A stretch of DNA of 8,343 nt from JAQGMO01 sp050954505 (GTDB taxonomy: Bacteria; Pseudomonadota; Gammaproteobacteria; Burkholderiales; Burkholderiaceae_D): contig JBPBPY010000429.1 of the NCBI GenBank assembly GCA_050954505.1, forward strand, positions 1 to 8,343, given 5' to 3'. Position numbers and translations under genes: made by a program. Of the stretch, positions 1 through 5,533 are shown piece after piece. The notes under the pieces were generated by a model, which had not been told where the DNA came from, ran no database searches, and saw only the letters and a program-made list of their open reading frames with translations. Positions within the stretch are counted from its first letter, which is position 1, and each line of letters opens with the position of its first letter.

Positions 1-1
1 G

Positions 2-570
2 GTCGGCAGCTATGTCTCGGGATTTGTCATCCTTATCGAGCGCAGCCTGGCCATTGGCGACCGCGTGACCATCGACAAATACACCGGCAAGGTCACCCAG
101 ATCAATACGCGTTACACCGTGGTGCGCGGTTTCGACGGGGTGGAATTTGTCATTCCGAATGAAATGCTGGTATCGGGCGTGGTGCAGAATTCTTCGCTCA
201 GTGATCGGCGCCTGCAAATGAAAACCGCCGTCTCGATCGCCTATGAATGCGACCTGCCGCTGGTGATGCAGACGATGCAGCTGGCGATCGTCCAGCACGA
301 ACGCGTCATGGACGATCCCGCGCCTGCGGTGATATTGAAACATTTCGGCGCCGATGGCCTCGAGCTGGAAATCCTGTTTTGGATAGCCCCGACCAGGGCA
401 AGGGAAATGTGCTGTCCGATGTCAATCTGATCATTTGGAAAACATTGAAGGAGATGAATGTAGCAATTCCCTACCCGCAGCGTACGCTGCATTGGCATCA
501 TAACGATTTGCCATCAATCAATGTCGGGGTGGCAACTGCAGGGCCGCCAGCACCGGAAATCCGAGAGTAA
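2..570 (+). pseudogene. MscS-family mechanosensitive channel, 5'-truncated by window edge and apparently frameshifted
   Basis: The protein is an inner-membrane channel that opens under membrane tension and releases solutes on osmotic downshock. Reading from base 2 gives the end of the pore helix and the cytoplasmic beta domain: VSGFVILIERS, then GDRVTI, RYTVVRGFDGVEFVIPNE and NSSLSDRR, all typical of MscS. This frame runs to FWIA at about 386-388 and then into unrelated residues with a stop at 428-430. The expected continuation (DQGKGNVLSDVN, then IIWKTL and VAIPYPQRTL) is in the next frame from about 391 and ends at TAA 568-570. Joining the frames restores the usual MscS C-terminal end, so a net loss of one base (or four) near 386-391 is likely. 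It could be a real mutation or a sequencing error. The gene starts upstream of the window; a GTG at 65 is only an internal valine codon in a conserved region. The 5' part, and therefore the exact subfamily, cannot be seen. Confidence 0.85.
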
Positions 571-722
571 TCTTCTGGAAAAATGCACCAAATTTCCGTC
601 TTCTACAGGAAACCTTTGTTAAAACGGGTACAATCCAAGCGGCATACAGGTAAGCCAAAGCCTTTGTAATGTTGTTGGATTAGTCATTCTGCAGCTGCGC
701 ATCAATGATGGTATTGAAGTTG

Positions 723-748
723 TCGTGTTCACATTGAAACGAACGCGA
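723..748. promoter_or_regulatory. Inverted repeat upstream of the desaturase gene, possible operator
   Basis: TCGTGTTC (723-730) and GAACGCGA (741-748) are inverted copies matching at 7 of 8 positions, separated by 10 bases. The repeat ends 17 bases before the desaturase start codon and overlaps the -35 and spacer of a promoter-like sequence at 728-756. That position would suit a repressor site, since bacterial desaturase genes are often controlled by fatty-acid-responsive regulators. No regulator gene is in the window and the binding protein is unknown. Confidence 0.35.
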
Positions 749-756
749 TCTCTAAT
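728..756 (+). promoter_or_regulatory. Possible sigma70 promoter of the desaturase gene
   Basis: TTCACA (728-733) and TCTAAT (751-756) are separated by 17 bases and each matches the sigma70 consensus at 5 of 6 positions. The start site would fall near 763, almost on the ATG at 766, giving an essentially leaderless message. That conflicts with the good GGAG ribosome site at 757-760. Either the promoter is real and the transcript leaderless, or the true promoter lies further upstream. A TACAAT at 629-634 is a possible -10 but lacks a convincing -35. Confidence 0.3.
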
Positions 757-765
757 GGAGCAACA

Positions 766-1974
766 ATGATTTCAAGTGCAGTATTTGACTCGGTGATCGA
801 CTTCCTGTCGAACGGGTTGACGAATGCCAGCGGTTGGCAGGTTGCCATCTATACCCTGGTCGTGACACATATCACGATTGCAGCGGTGACCATCTACCTG
901 CATCGCTGCCAGGCACACCGCGCGCTCGAGCTGCATGCCTTGCCGAGCCATTTCTTCCGCTTCTGGCTGTGGATGACGACCGGCATGCTGACCAAGGAAT
1001 GGGCAGCAGTGCACCGTAAACATCACGCCAAATGTGAAACCGAGGATGATCCACACAGCCCGGTAACTCGCGGCATCAAGAAAGTGTTGCTCGAAGGGTC
1101 AGAACTGTATCGGATCGAATCGAAGAACCAGGAAACCATGGACAAATATGGCCATGGCACACCGGATGACTGGCTTGAGCGCAATGTCTACACCCGTTAT
1201 ACATTCGCCGGCATTTCGGCAATGATGATCATCAACGTTGCCTTGTTCGGCGTCATTGGTGTAACGGTGTGGGCTATCCAGATGATCTGGATTCCAGTTA
1301 CTGCCGCCGGCATCATCAATGGAATTGGCCATTACTGGGGTTACCGTAATTATGATTGCACTGATGCAGCAACCAACATCTTCCCATTCGGTATCTTGAT
1401 TGGCGGCGAAGAACTGCATAACAATCATCATACATTCGGCACATCGGCCAAGTTGTCGTCAAAGTGGTACGAGTTCGACATCGGCTGGATGTATATCCGC
1501 ATGATGGAAATGGTTGGTCTGGCAAAGGTCAAGAAGATTGCGCCCCAACCGAAGTTCGATCGCGAAAAGCTGGTTGCCGATATGCAGACCTTGCAGTCGG
1601 TCGTCGCCAACCGTTATGACGTGATGGCCAAATACGCCAAGTCGGTCAAGCATGCCTGGGCTGACGAAATCGAGCATTTGCGGGAAAAAGCCCAGCTCGA
1701 ATCGCGTTTCCTGCGCTCGTCACGCCGACTGATGAAGCGGGAACCGGCCAAACTGGCTGCGCCGCAGAAGCAGCAATTGACGGAATTGTTTACCCACAGC
1801 ACGCCATTGAAGACCATGCACGAAATGCGCGTTGAGCTCGGGGCCATCTGGGAGCGCTCGCATTTCAGCAGCGACCAGCTGCTGCATCAGTTGCAGGACT
1901 GGTGTGCACGGGCGGAAGCCTCGGGCATCAAGTCATTGCAGGAATTCTCGATGCGGTTGCGCAGTTATGCCTGA
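766..1974 (+). CDS. Membrane fatty acid desaturase (acyl-CoA desaturase family) with long C-terminal extension
   Basis: This is an integral-membrane di-iron enzyme, 402 aa, that introduces a double bond into fatty acyl chains using O2 and electrons from a redox partner. No reductase or ferredoxin gene is nearby. The metal-binding boxes are present: HRCQAH (46-51), HRKHH (83-87) and HNNHH (218-222). A GIINGIGHYWG stretch adds N185 and H189, spaced as the extra metal ligands of stearoyl-CoA desaturases. Hydrophobic segments lie at about 23-45, 61-76, 146-170 and 171-187. The catalytic part ends near 250. Residues about 255-402 form a charged, helical, soluble extension that is not needed for the fold, of the kind seen in Pseudomonas DesB-type desaturases (from memory). 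The ATG at 766 is preceded by GGAG at 757-760 with a 5-base gap, which fixes the start. The gene appears monocistronic, followed by a terminator at 2112-2140. Substrate position and chain specificity cannot be read from the sequence. Confidence 0.95.
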   Translation: MISSAVFDSVIDFLSNGLTNASGWQVAIYTLVVTHITIAAVTIYLHRCQAHRALELHALPSHFFRFWLWMTTGMLTKEWAAVHRKHHAKCETEDDPHSPVTRGIKKVLLEGSELYRIESKNQETMDKYGHGTPDDWLERNVYTRYTFAGISAMMIINVALFGVIGVTVWAIQMIWIPVTAAGIINGIGHYWGYRNYDCTDAATNIFPFGILIGGEELHNNHHTFGTSAKLSSKWYEFDIGWMYIRMMEMVGLAKVKKIAPQPKFDREKLVADMQTLQSVVANRYDVMAKYAKSVKHAWADEIEHLREKAQLESRFLRSSRRLMKREPAKLAAPQKQQLTELFTHSTPLKTMHEMRVELGAIWERSHFSSDQLLHQLQDWCARAEASGIKSLQEFSMRLRSYA

Positions 1975-1980
1975 TTGATT

Positions 1981-2012
1981 CTGCAGCGACCCGGTCGGCC
2001 GGGCTGCTGCAG
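1981..2012 (+). repeat. Imperfect inverted repeat after the desaturase stop
   Basis: The outer arms CTGCAGC (1981-1987) and GCTGCAG (2006-2012) are perfect inverted copies. An inner CCGG/CCGG pair (1991-1994 and 1999-2002) closes a TCGG loop. It begins 7 bases after the desaturase stop codon. There is no following T run, so it may be an RNA 3'-end structure rather than a terminator. Confidence 0.4.
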
Positions 2013-2111
2013 GATGCACGGCTTCGCGAGTCCTTGCTGTGTCCGGGTGAAGTCAATCCGGCAAAGCGCGGCAAGGCGACAGCGGTGCGAGGCAGCAGGG
2101 ATGCAGCGGTG

Positions 2112-2140
2112 AAAAGGTCAAACATGGTTTGACCTTTTTT
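2112..2140 (+). terminator. Rho-independent terminator of the desaturase gene
   Basis: AAAAGGTCAAAC (2112-2123) pairs perfectly with GTTTGACCTTTT (2127-2138) around a 3-base loop, and the T run continues to 2140. It lies 138 bases beyond the desaturase stop. The A run on the 5' side means it could also act on transcripts arriving from the convergent OpgC-like gene, whose stop is about 220 bases away. Confidence 0.85.
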
Positions 2141-2361
2141 CGTTTGTTCGCTTGTTCTCTCTTCGCCAGTCAGCCGGTTCGCCAGTTCCCGCATCTGCAA
2201 GATTGCCAATTCGCCCTCCGCAGTTCGCCAGTTCGGCCGTCTGTCCAGTCATGTTTTTTCTTTCCGCTTCGCCCTCCCGCGTCGTGTCATCGTCATGCCG
2301 GTGCCCTGGCCTGCAAACCAAGCCGCGATTCATGCGAAAACGCGTGCCCGTCGCAATGCCA

Positions 2362-3603
2362 TCACTGGCGCTGCTTGATTGCCGTCTCCACCCGTGTCAT
2401 CAGCTGCCGCATGCCGTCGCCAGCAATCCCGGCCAGCGTCCTGCGGCCGAACAACCGGGTTTTGCTTTTCAGATACAGCTGGTATGCCGGAATCGTCATC
2501 CACAGCGCAACGATGATGCCGAGCGAAAATACGGTCTCGGCGCCGACACCGATGGCCTGCATGCGCCAGAAGACGGGCTGTGCCAGGTAGAGCAGGACAA
2601 TATGCACTGCAAGGACCTGCAGGGAATACCGGCCCAGGGTGCTCACCACCGGTACCTTGAACGATATCGGCAGCAGCTTGATGATCCAGCAAGCCAGCGT
2701 GACCAGGCAAAGCGTGTTGACGACCCGCAGAATGCGCAGGTCGGACTTGTCGAATTGCAGTGCCAGCGCCGGTGGCACGGCAATCACATCATGTCTGGCG
2801 AGAAAAAAGACAATCGCCGTGGCACTTGCAATGAACAGCCAGGCCGGTTTTTGCAACAGATTGTTTTGCTGGCATGTGCCGTGCAGATAACCGGCATACA
2901 GCCCGCCTATCCAGAGCAGCTGCCAGGCAAACAGATTGAAGACACCGATCCTCGGGGCAACACCGCTCACCGCAGAAAGCAGTTCCAGCGGATCGACATA
3001 CTGCCCGAGCAGCCATAACGACAAGCTCAGGACCAGCACCAGCAACTGCAGATTGCGGTGAAACGCCAATTGCACGAATGGCGTCAGCAACAGGAAGAAA
3101 ATGTACATCGGCAAGATGTCGAGGAAGGGAGGCTGGTGCAACAGCACCAAGGCATAAAGGAAGGAAGCGGCAATGCTCGAGCCCGGGATATCGATCGTGC
3201 GGCTCCAGTAACCACCGTAGACGCTGCTCAGCGCTGCACCGGCGAACAGGAACAGGACGATGAACACCTGATAGCGGTAGAGCGTGCCCACCCGGTGCAT
3301 CACCTTCCTGAAGCGCGGCGCCAGCGTTGTTTGACCGCTGTCTCCATGCATACCGTACATATAGCCGGACAACAGGACAAAGCCTGCCGCAGCCGAAACA
3401 AATCCGAATGACTCGAAGGTGAATCTGGAAATGTAGCCTGCCAGATGATCGATGGTCATGATGACGAGGAAGAGTCCGCGCAAAGTATCGAGCCGGCCAT
3501 CGCGTGGCCGTTTCAGCATCCCAGGTTTCATTGAGTCTGTATCCGCGTTAAAGCTGGTATTGAAGTGTTTTTGCAGTTTGGTGAGGAATGCAAAACCTGG
3601 CAT
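2362..3603 (-). CDS. opgC: OpgC-like multi-spanning membrane acyltransferase
   Basis: OpgC proteins are inner-membrane enzymes that, in alphaproteobacteria, succinylate osmoregulated periplasmic glucans; the exact substrate here is inferred only from family resemblance. The N-terminal signature RDGRLDTLRGL (residues about 34-44), followed by MTIDHLAGY with His53 and then GFVSAAAGFVLLSG, is characteristic of the family. About ten hydrophobic segments follow and cover most of the protein, including LPMYIFFLLLTPFVQLAF, a Trp/Gly-rich LLWIGGLYAGYL and a late LQVLAVHIVLLYL. The 413-aa length suits the family. The ATG at 3601-3603 is preceded by an in-frame TTG and lies about 23 bases after a predicted start site; no clear ribosome site is seen. 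An alternative ATG at 3529-3531 would remove 24 residues and still keep the signature. No opgG or opgH glucan synthesis genes are in the window, so this copy stands alone. The symbol is a family assignment. Confidence 0.8.
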   Translation of the reverse strand: MPGFAFLTKLQKHFNTSFNADTDSMKPGMLKRPRDGRLDTLRGLFLVIMTIDHLAGYISRFTFESFGFVSAAAGFVLLSGYMYGMHGDSGQTTLAPRFRKVMHRVGTLYRYQVFIVLFLFAGAALSSVYGGYWSRTIDIPGSSIAASFLYALVLLHQPPFLDILPMYIFFLLLTPFVQLAFHRNLQLLVLVLSLSLWLLGQYVDPLELLSAVSGVAPRIGVFNLFAWQLLWIGGLYAGYLHGTCQQNNLLQKPAWLFIASATAIVFFLARHDVIAVPPALALQFDKSDLRILRVVNTLCLVTLACWIIKLLPISFKVPVVSTLGRYSLQVLAVHIVLLYLAQPVFWRMQAIGVGAETVFSLGIIVALWMTIPAYQLYLKSKTRLFGRRTLAGIAGDGMRQLMTRVETAIKQRQ

Positions 3604-3632
3604 CAATTAAAGCCGATTTTTCTTGTAATGTC

Positions 3633-3660
3633 GATATACGTGATTTTGCTGAATCGTCAA
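3633..3660 (-). promoter_or_regulatory. Sigma70-like promoter of the OpgC-like gene
   Basis: On the minus strand TTGACG (3655-3660) and TATATC (3633-3638) are separated by 16 bases, matching the consensus at 5 of 6 and 4 of 6 positions. Transcription would begin near 3626, about 23 bases before the ATG at 3603, which supports the longer start of the OpgC-like protein. Confidence 0.55.
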
Positions 3661-3735
3661 CGTTTCAGCGGGTCAAGCTCGAATGCAGTTGGCCAATTCC
3701 ATCCGATGACGATACCGGCGCCTAACAACGTGGCA

Positions 3736-3749
3736 TGTAAGCGCTAACG
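3736..3749. promoter_or_regulatory. LacI/GalR-family-like operator palindrome
   Basis: The 14-mer TGTAAGCGCTAACG matches the common LacI-family site TGTAAGCGCTTACA at 12 of 14 positions and has the usual central CG. It lies about 110 bases upstream of the predicted start site of the OpgC-like gene. The regulator is unknown and one short match could be chance. Confidence 0.3.
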
Positions 3750-3779
3750 AATTCTATGACACCATTTGTTTGAAAATGT

Positions 3780-3810
3780 TTCCATGCGGTAGATATTTTT
3801 CTGCATGGAA
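3780..3810. repeat. Inverted repeat TTCCATGC-N15-GCATGGAA
   Basis: Two perfect 8-base inverted arms (3780-3787 and 3803-3810) flank an AT-rich 15-base spacer. The site lies between the OpgC-like gene promoter region and the rpmBG terminator. The layout suits a dimeric protein-binding site more than a terminator because no T run follows. Confidence 0.4.
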
Positions 3811-3863
3811 TGCCTTGGCTGACAACTCAACGCGGTAGAGGGAACAGGACAAACCGTCCAGGC

Positions 3864-3899
3864 AAAAAAAATCCCGCAAGAAAACTTGCGGGATTTTTT
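3864..3899 (-). terminator. Rho-independent terminator of the rpmB-rpmG operon
   Basis: ATCCCGCAAG (3871-3880) pairs perfectly with CTTGCGGGAT (3885-3894) around an AAAA loop. A/T runs extend on both sides, giving a U run in either direction. It lies about 57 bases beyond the rpmG stop and has the classic form of a strong terminator. Confidence 0.9.
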
Positions 3900-3955
3900 G
3901 CTTGATGATCAAACCATGAAAAGCACATCATCAGAAGCGTAGGAAACAGGATCAA

Positions 3956-4123
3956 TTACTTGATCTTGGTTTCCTTGTACTCGACGTGCTTACGCACTTT
4001 CGGGTCAAACTTCATGATCGACATCTTTTCAGGGGTAGTGCGTTTGTTCTTGGTAGTCGTGTAGAAATGACCCGTACCGGCAGTCGATTCCAACTTGATT
4101 TTGTCGCGGCCAGATTTCGCCAT
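3956..4123 (-). CDS. rpmG: 50S ribosomal protein L33
   Basis: This is a small basic component of the large ribosomal subunit located near the E site. The 55-residue protein begins MAKSGRDKIKLESTAGTGHF and continues YTTTKNKRTTPEKM, then FDPKVRKHVEYKETKIK, very close to the E. coli protein in length and sequence. It has no cysteines, so it is the zinc-free type; zinc-binding L33 paralogues carry CxxC pairs. The start ATG (4121-4123) is preceded on the minus strand by AAAGGAA at good spacing. It lies 22 bases after rpmB, the usual two-gene arrangement, and is followed by a strong terminator. Confidence 0.97.
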   Translation of the reverse strand: MAKSGRDKIKLESTAGTGHFYTTTKNKRTTPEKMSIMKFDPKVRKHVEYKETKIK

Positions 4124-4145
4124 GATGATTCCTTTATTCTGCTAG

Positions 4146-4382
4146 TTAGACTTTTTCGCCACGAGCACGCATATCGGACAGTACGGCGTCGATGCCAACT
4201 TTATCGATAGTGCGAAGTCCAGCGTTCGACAGACGGATCTTTACAAAACGGCCTTCTGACTCAACCCAGATACGACGATATTGCAGGTTGGGCAGAAAAC
4301 GACGTTTGGTTTTGTTATTTGCATGGGAAACATTATTGCCGACCATCGGCCCTTTCCCCGTGACTTGGCAAACTTTAGCCAT
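4146..4382 (-). CDS. rpmB: 50S ribosomal protein L28
   Basis: This is a structural protein of the large ribosomal subunit. The 78-residue sequence shows the family signature MAKVCQVTGKGPMVGNNVSHANNKTKRRF, given here as overlapping parts: MAKVCQVTGKGP (1-12), VGNNVSHANNKTKRRF (14-29) and PNLQYRRIWVESEGRFVKIR (31-50). A lysine/arginine-rich surface and the length agree with other proteobacterial L28 proteins. The ATG (4380-4382) has AAGGGAG just upstream on the minus strand. It is the first gene of the rpmB-rpmG operon and is driven by the promoter at 4423-4451. Confidence 0.97.
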   Translation of the reverse strand: MAKVCQVTGKGPMVGNNVSHANNKTKRRFLPNLQYRRIWVESEGRFVKIRLSNAGLRTIDKVGIDAVLSDMRARGEKV

Positions 4383-4422
4383 GGTTCACTCCCTTAAACT
4401 TTCCGAAATTGGAAAAAACGAG

Positions 4423-4451
4423 AGTATAGCCAAAAAAATGAGATTATTCAA
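4423..4451 (-). promoter_or_regulatory. Sigma70-like promoter of rpmB-rpmG
   Basis: On the minus strand TTGAAT (4446-4451) and TATACT (4423-4428) are separated by exactly 17 bases. The predicted start site near 4416 leaves a leader of about 34 bases before the L28 start codon, containing the AAGGGAG ribosome site. The surrounding sequence is AT-rich, as is common for ribosomal protein promoters. Confidence 0.6.
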
Positions 4452-4613
4452 CGACTTGCATAAAACAATTGTGAATCTTGAAAATGCACAAATTTTACAA
4501 TGTCTGTGAAGAAATAATTTGATGCTTGACGGCGATGTTTGGCAGGGGATTTGCCGGTCCGCGGATTCAACGATCGAAAAGGAAATCAGGGCAGACGGCT
4601 TCAATGCCTCTGT

Positions 4614-4693
4614 CACCCGCACCGGCACCGGCATCCGCACCGGCAGGCACAGGCACAGGCAGGCACAGGCACAGGCACATGCACCGGCACTGG
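4614..4693. repeat. Hexanucleotide tandem repeat tract (CACCGG/CACAGG units)
   Basis: Thirteen short units in a row follow the pattern CACCGG, CACAGG or a near variant (CACCCG, CATCCG, CACATG, CACTGG), interrupted by two CAGG tetramers at 4644-4647 and 4660-4663. Within it, CAGGCACAGGCACAGG is duplicated exactly in tandem (4644-4659 and 4660-4675). The pattern suggests slipped-strand expansion. The tract overlaps the left arm of the hairpin at 4685-4726. Confidence 0.85.
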
Positions 4694-4726
4694 CCCTGCA
4701 GCCGCCAGGCTGCAGGGCCAGTGCCG
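4685..4726 (-). terminator. Perfect 19-bp hairpin downstream of radC, possible terminator
   Basis: CGGCACTGGCCCTGCAGCC (4685-4703) pairs perfectly with its inverted copy at 4708-4726 around the 4-base loop GCCA. It lies 23 bases after the radC stop and is very GC-rich. No U run follows on the radC strand; the repeat tract comes next instead. It may act as a transcript 3'-end or processing structure, or as a weak intrinsic terminator. The structure is certain; the function is inferred. Confidence 0.55.
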
Positions 4727-4749
4727 AGTCCTCATGACCATTCCATGGC

Positions 4750-5424
4750 TCACAGTTGCCCATGCTCGGCGAATGAATGCACTTCCTGGCCAGCCACCAC
4801 AAAATGATCCAGCACCCTGACATCCACCAAGGCCAGCGCCTGCTTCAGGGTGGCCGTCAATGCGTGGTCGGCAGCGCTTGGTGCCGGCACTCCGGAAGGA
4901 TGGTTGTGCGCCAGGATGACCGCACCGGCATTGTGTTTCAGCGCTGCCTTGACCACTTCGCGTGGATGGACACTGGCATGGGTGAGGGTGCCATGGAACA
5001 GCTCTTCAGCGGCAATGAGCCGATGTTTGGTATCCAGGAACAGCACAGCAAATGCTTCATATGGTTTGAGCGCAAGAAACAGGCGCAGGTACTCCCGCAC
5101 CGAGCGCGGCGAATTGAGGGTCGAATTGGTTTGCAGCTCTTCGCCCAATGCGCGGCGCGCCAGCTCCAGAACCGCCTGCAGTTGCGCAAACTTGGCAACG
5201 CCCAGGCCCTTGAGCACGGCAAATTCGGCCATGTTGGCAGAGAAGATGCCATTGAGCGAACCGAAGTGGCGCAGCATGTCGCGTCCCAGATCAACGGCGC
5301 TCTTGCCGGTGATGCCCACACGCAGGAACACCGCCAGCAATTCGGCGTCGGACAGGCAATGGGCGCCATGACGGATCAGGCGTTCGCGTGGTCGATGATC
5401 GATTGGCCAGTCGTTGATGGGCAT
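4750..5424 (-). CDS. radC: RadC family protein (JAB/MPN+ domain, UPF0758)
   Basis: RadC proteins carry a JAMM metalloprotease-like fold. Their cellular role is unsettled: the old DNA-repair assignment in E. coli was later attributed to another gene. The 224-residue protein starts with MPINDWPIDHRPRERLIRHG, then SDAELLAVFLRVG. A helix-hairpin-helix-like LKGLGVAKFAQLQA lies at 71-84. The C-terminal catalytic domain has an upstream glutamate in AEELFHGTL (about 139-147) and HNHPSG (173-178) followed by PSAAD (182-186). The H-x-H-x7-S-x2-D metal motif is therefore intact (H173, H175, S183, D186). Length is normal. No clear ribosome site precedes the ATG at 5422-5424. It is divergent from the isomerase gene at 5610 and is followed by a long hairpin. 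Confidence 0.95.
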   Translation of the reverse strand: MPINDWPIDHRPRERLIRHGAHCLSDAELLAVFLRVGITGKSAVDLGRDMLRHFGSLNGIFSANMAEFAVLKGLGVAKFAQLQAVLELARRALGEELQTNSTLNSPRSVREYLRLFLALKPYEAFAVLFLDTKHRLIAAEELFHGTLTHASVHPREVVKAALKHNAGAVILAHNHPSGVPAPSAADHALTATLKQALALVDVRVLDHFVVAGQEVHSFAEHGQL

Positions 5425-5514
5425 GGAGAAGGCGCCTGAAAGGGGTCAAGGGAAGCGGGCAGTGCATGAAAAACAGGCAATGCAGACAACTCTGGTCAGA
5501 ATGATATGAATCGT

Positions 5515-5533
5515 TGGCAAAAACATCTTGCCA
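5515..5533. promoter_or_regulatory. Inverted repeat TGGCAA-N7-TTGCCA between radC and the isomerase gene
   Basis: Perfect 6-base arms (5515-5520 and 5528-5533) lie in the divergent intergenic region. The right arm coincides with the possible -35 of the isomerase promoter, so a bound protein could affect that promoter. The arms are short and a chance origin is possible. Confidence 0.3.

Larger units (their letters stand above)
1975..2361. other. Intergenic region between convergent desaturase and OpgC-like genes
   Basis: No convincing gene is present. The region holds an imperfect hairpin directly after the desaturase stop (1981-2012), a strong terminator (2112-2140), and then about 220 bases with several short TTCGCCAGT-like repeats (2162-2170, 2178-2186, 2224-2232) before the end of the convergent OpgC-like gene. 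Open frames here have no recognisable protein features. Confidence 0.6.
3607..3955. other. Intergenic region between OpgC-like gene and rpmG
   Basis: No gene is seen. The stretch holds the OpgC-like gene promoter (3633-3660, minus strand), a LacI-family-like palindrome (3736-3749), a second inverted repeat (3780-3810) and the rpmBG terminator (3864-3899). It is more AT-rich than its surroundings, which suits a regulatory region. Confidence 0.6.
4383..4749. other. Intergenic region between rpmB and radC
   Basis: This stretch holds the rpmB promoter (4423-4451), a GC-rich hexanucleotide repeat tract (4614-4693) and a long perfect hairpin (4685-4726) next to the radC stop. The sharp change from AT-rich (4400-4520) to GC-rich (4600-4730) is notable. 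Frames that stay open through the repeat give only low-complexity peptides, so no gene is called. Confidence 0.6.

Noticed and set aside
65..430. The channel gene as a complete 121-aa protein starting with GTG at 65
   Set aside because: The frame is open to the window edge with conserved MscS sequence before 65, and the stop at 430 follows a frameshift, so neither end is genuine.
2152..3018. A 288-codon open frame on the plus strand opposite the OpgC-like gene
   Set aside because: It overlaps the well-supported membrane protein on the other strand, and its translation is rich in Gln, Pro and Arg without membrane segments or motifs.
4614..4693. Possible CRISPR array
   Set aside because: Units are 4-6 bases long and contiguous with no unique spacers, so this is a microsatellite-like tandem repeat.
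4386..4823. A 145-codon minus-strand open frame through the repeat tract
   Set aside because: It reads the hexanucleotide repeat as alternating Ala-Cys and Leu-Cys, overlaps the rpmB promoter and the radC end, and looks like a by-product of low-complexity DNA.
4777..5439. A 220-codon plus-strand open frame opposite radC
   Set aside because: The RadC metal motif and length on the minus strand are decisive; this frame is a shadow with no protein features.
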